This document shows positions 4,495 to 5,082 of a stretch of 5,082 nucleotides of DNA, one piece after another. Below the pieces are notes generated by a model. The model was not told the origin of the DNA. It saw nothing but the letters and a program-made list of their open reading frames with translations, and made no database searches. Source of the DNA: Bacillota bacterium (lineage in GTDB: Bacteria > Bacillota_I > Bacilli_A > RF39 > UBA660); the NCBI GenBank assembly GCA_018381595.1, contig JAGZRP010000082.1, positions 1 to 5,082 on the forward strand. Direction: 5' to 3'. Within the stretch, counting starts at the first letter, position 1, and every line of letters starts with the position of its first letter. The position numbers and the translations under genes were made by a program.

Positions 4495-5082
4495 AAAAAG
4501 CCAACGCCTCGTGATTGGCTTTTTGTGCATTGGTTTAGGGGGATATTTGGTATCATTTTCATACATTCAAAGTAAACGTCAAGAAGTATTTGATCAGATG
4601 AATTTGAAGTTATATCACTTTCAAGAAGGAGATACTTCGGTAGAAGTGGAAGTACCAGATATTGTATCAGTAGAAAATAAGGAAGAGAAAAAAGAAGCAG
4701 AACAACCAGAAGAAGTACCAGTAGAAACAACCATTCCTTCTACAACACCGAATCGTAGTAATTCAGCACAATATATTGGAACCATTGAAATTCCTAAGAT
4801 TGGATTAAAAACAGGATTTGTTTCAATGAATTCCAAAGAAAATAACGTTAATAAACATGTTGCGATTATGAATACGAGTGATGATCCAGATGTTTCAAAA
4901 GGAAATTTTATTTTAGCAGCTCATTCTGGTCAAGGGAAAATTGCTTATTTCAATAATTTATATCAGTTAAATATAGGAGATACCATCCAAATAACCATAT
5001 ATACATTCCTCCTTTTCGTTATTTTAGCATATTATATGATAATATACAACATCTTATATAAATGTAACATAAATAAAATATA
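4466..5082 (+). CDS. Sortase, class A/D-like, start overlapping the adhesin; 3' half missing or interrupted
   Basis: Membrane transpeptidase that would attach the adhesin to the wall. The frame opens at ATG 4466 inside the adhesin gene (29-base overlap), after AGGG about seven bases upstream, and runs off the window end without a stop. Residues 1-14 are very basic, 15-33 form a transmembrane segment (VIGFLCIGLGGYLVSF), 52-100 are a Glu/Pro/Thr-rich linker, and the catalytic domain begins at YIGTIEIPKIGLKTG. Catalytic His153 is in LAAHSG. After GDTIQIT (residues 171-177) the match stops: the expected beta strand, the TLxTC cysteine and the late arginine are absent, replaced by YTFLLFVILAYYMIIYNILY encoded by very AT-rich DNA. 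As written the product would be inactive. Either the gene is broken by insertion or rearrangement at about 4997, or the edge is an assembly junction. GTG 4511 is a poorer start because it loses the basic N-terminus. Confidence 0.8.
   Translation, partial: MLQRKKQQNKKSQRLVIGFLCIGLGGYLVSFSYIQSKRQEVFDQMNLKLYHFQEGDTSVEVEVPDIVSVENKEEKKEAEQPEEVPVETTIPSTTPNRSNSAQYIGTIEIPKIGLKTGFVSMNSKENNVNKHVAIMNTSDDPDVSKGNFILAAHSGQGKIAYFNNLYQLNIGDTIQITIYTFLLFVILAYYMIIYNILYKCNINKI
4495..4524 (+). terminator. Intrinsic terminator after the adhesin, lying inside the sortase reading frame
   Basis: Perfect ten-pair stem: AAAAAGCCAA (4495-4504), ten-base loop, TTGGCTTTTT (4515-4524). It starts on the base after the adhesin stop. 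It also encodes sortase residues 10-20, so transcription reaching the sortase must read through it. This would keep the enzyme scarce relative to its substrate. Confidence 0.75.
4996..5036 (-). promoter_or_regulatory. Antisense -10, ribosome site and ATG at the broken sortase end
   Basis: On the minus strand there is a perfect TATAAT (5036-5031), then AAAAGGAGGA (5016-5007), an eight-base gap, and ATG (4998-4996). This is a textbook 5' end of a gene, yet the frame from the ATG reads only MVIWMVSPIFN before a stop inside antisense sortase sequence. No good -35 is seen at 16-19 bases. Bases 5001-5082 have only about 18% G/C and look intergenic. It appears to be the upstream region of some other gene joined to the sortase. 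Confidence 0.5.

Noticed and set aside
4464..4836. Two minus-strand ORFs over the sortase linker
   Set aside because: They mirror the repetitive Glu/Pro/Thr codons of the linker (giving Leu/Val/Ser-rich translations); the plus frame has the real sortase domain.
1..5082. CRISPR array, tRNA, rRNA, toxin-antitoxin or insertion sequence
   Set aside because: No regularly spaced repeats, no tRNA-like cloverleaf and no transposase or toxin-like frame were seen on either strand.

Overview
The window reads as low-GC (roughly one third GC by eye) Gram-positive DNA, most like an uncultured gut Bacilli/Mollicutes-type genome (RF39-like lineages). The clues are AT-rich codon use, strong Shine-Dalgarno sites, intrinsic terminators with A/T flanks, TGA used only as a stop, an LPXTG-type cell-wall sorting signal, a sortase, and a prepilin of a type I recall from such genomes. 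The placement is an inference; there is no rRNA or other marker here. LAYOUT. 1-21 is the edge of an upstream gene or spacer. 22-843 is mutM (formamidopyrimidine-DNA glycosylase), closed by a hairpin over its stop codon. 844-1213 is a 370-base gap holding a good extended -10 promoter, a ribosome site, a very short ORF broken by a run of nine G, and a weak terminator-like hairpin. 1214-2356 is a large type IV prepilin-like protein with a C-terminal domain of the kind used as targets by diversity-generating retroelements. A bidirectional terminator separates it from a convergent minus-strand VanY-type D,D-carboxypeptidase (2393-3079). From a divergent promoter, 3214-4494 encodes a wall-anchored adhesin with a thioester domain and a CnaB domain. 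Its last 29 bases overlap the start of a sortase gene (4466 onward). That sortase frame stops looking like a sortase at about 4997, and the last ~85 bases are AT-rich and carry a promoter-like and ribosome-site signal on the opposite strand. HOW IT FITS TOGETHER. Apart from mutM, everything concerns the cell surface: a pilin-like display protein, a peptidoglycan-trimming enzyme, and a covalently binding adhesin with the sortase that probably anchors it. Three places look built for variation: a G9 tract in the prepilin leader, a GC-rich candidate variable region at the prepilin C-terminus, and an interrupted sortase at the right edge. No reverse transcriptase, template repeat, recombinase or transposase gene is visible, so any such machinery would lie outside the window.
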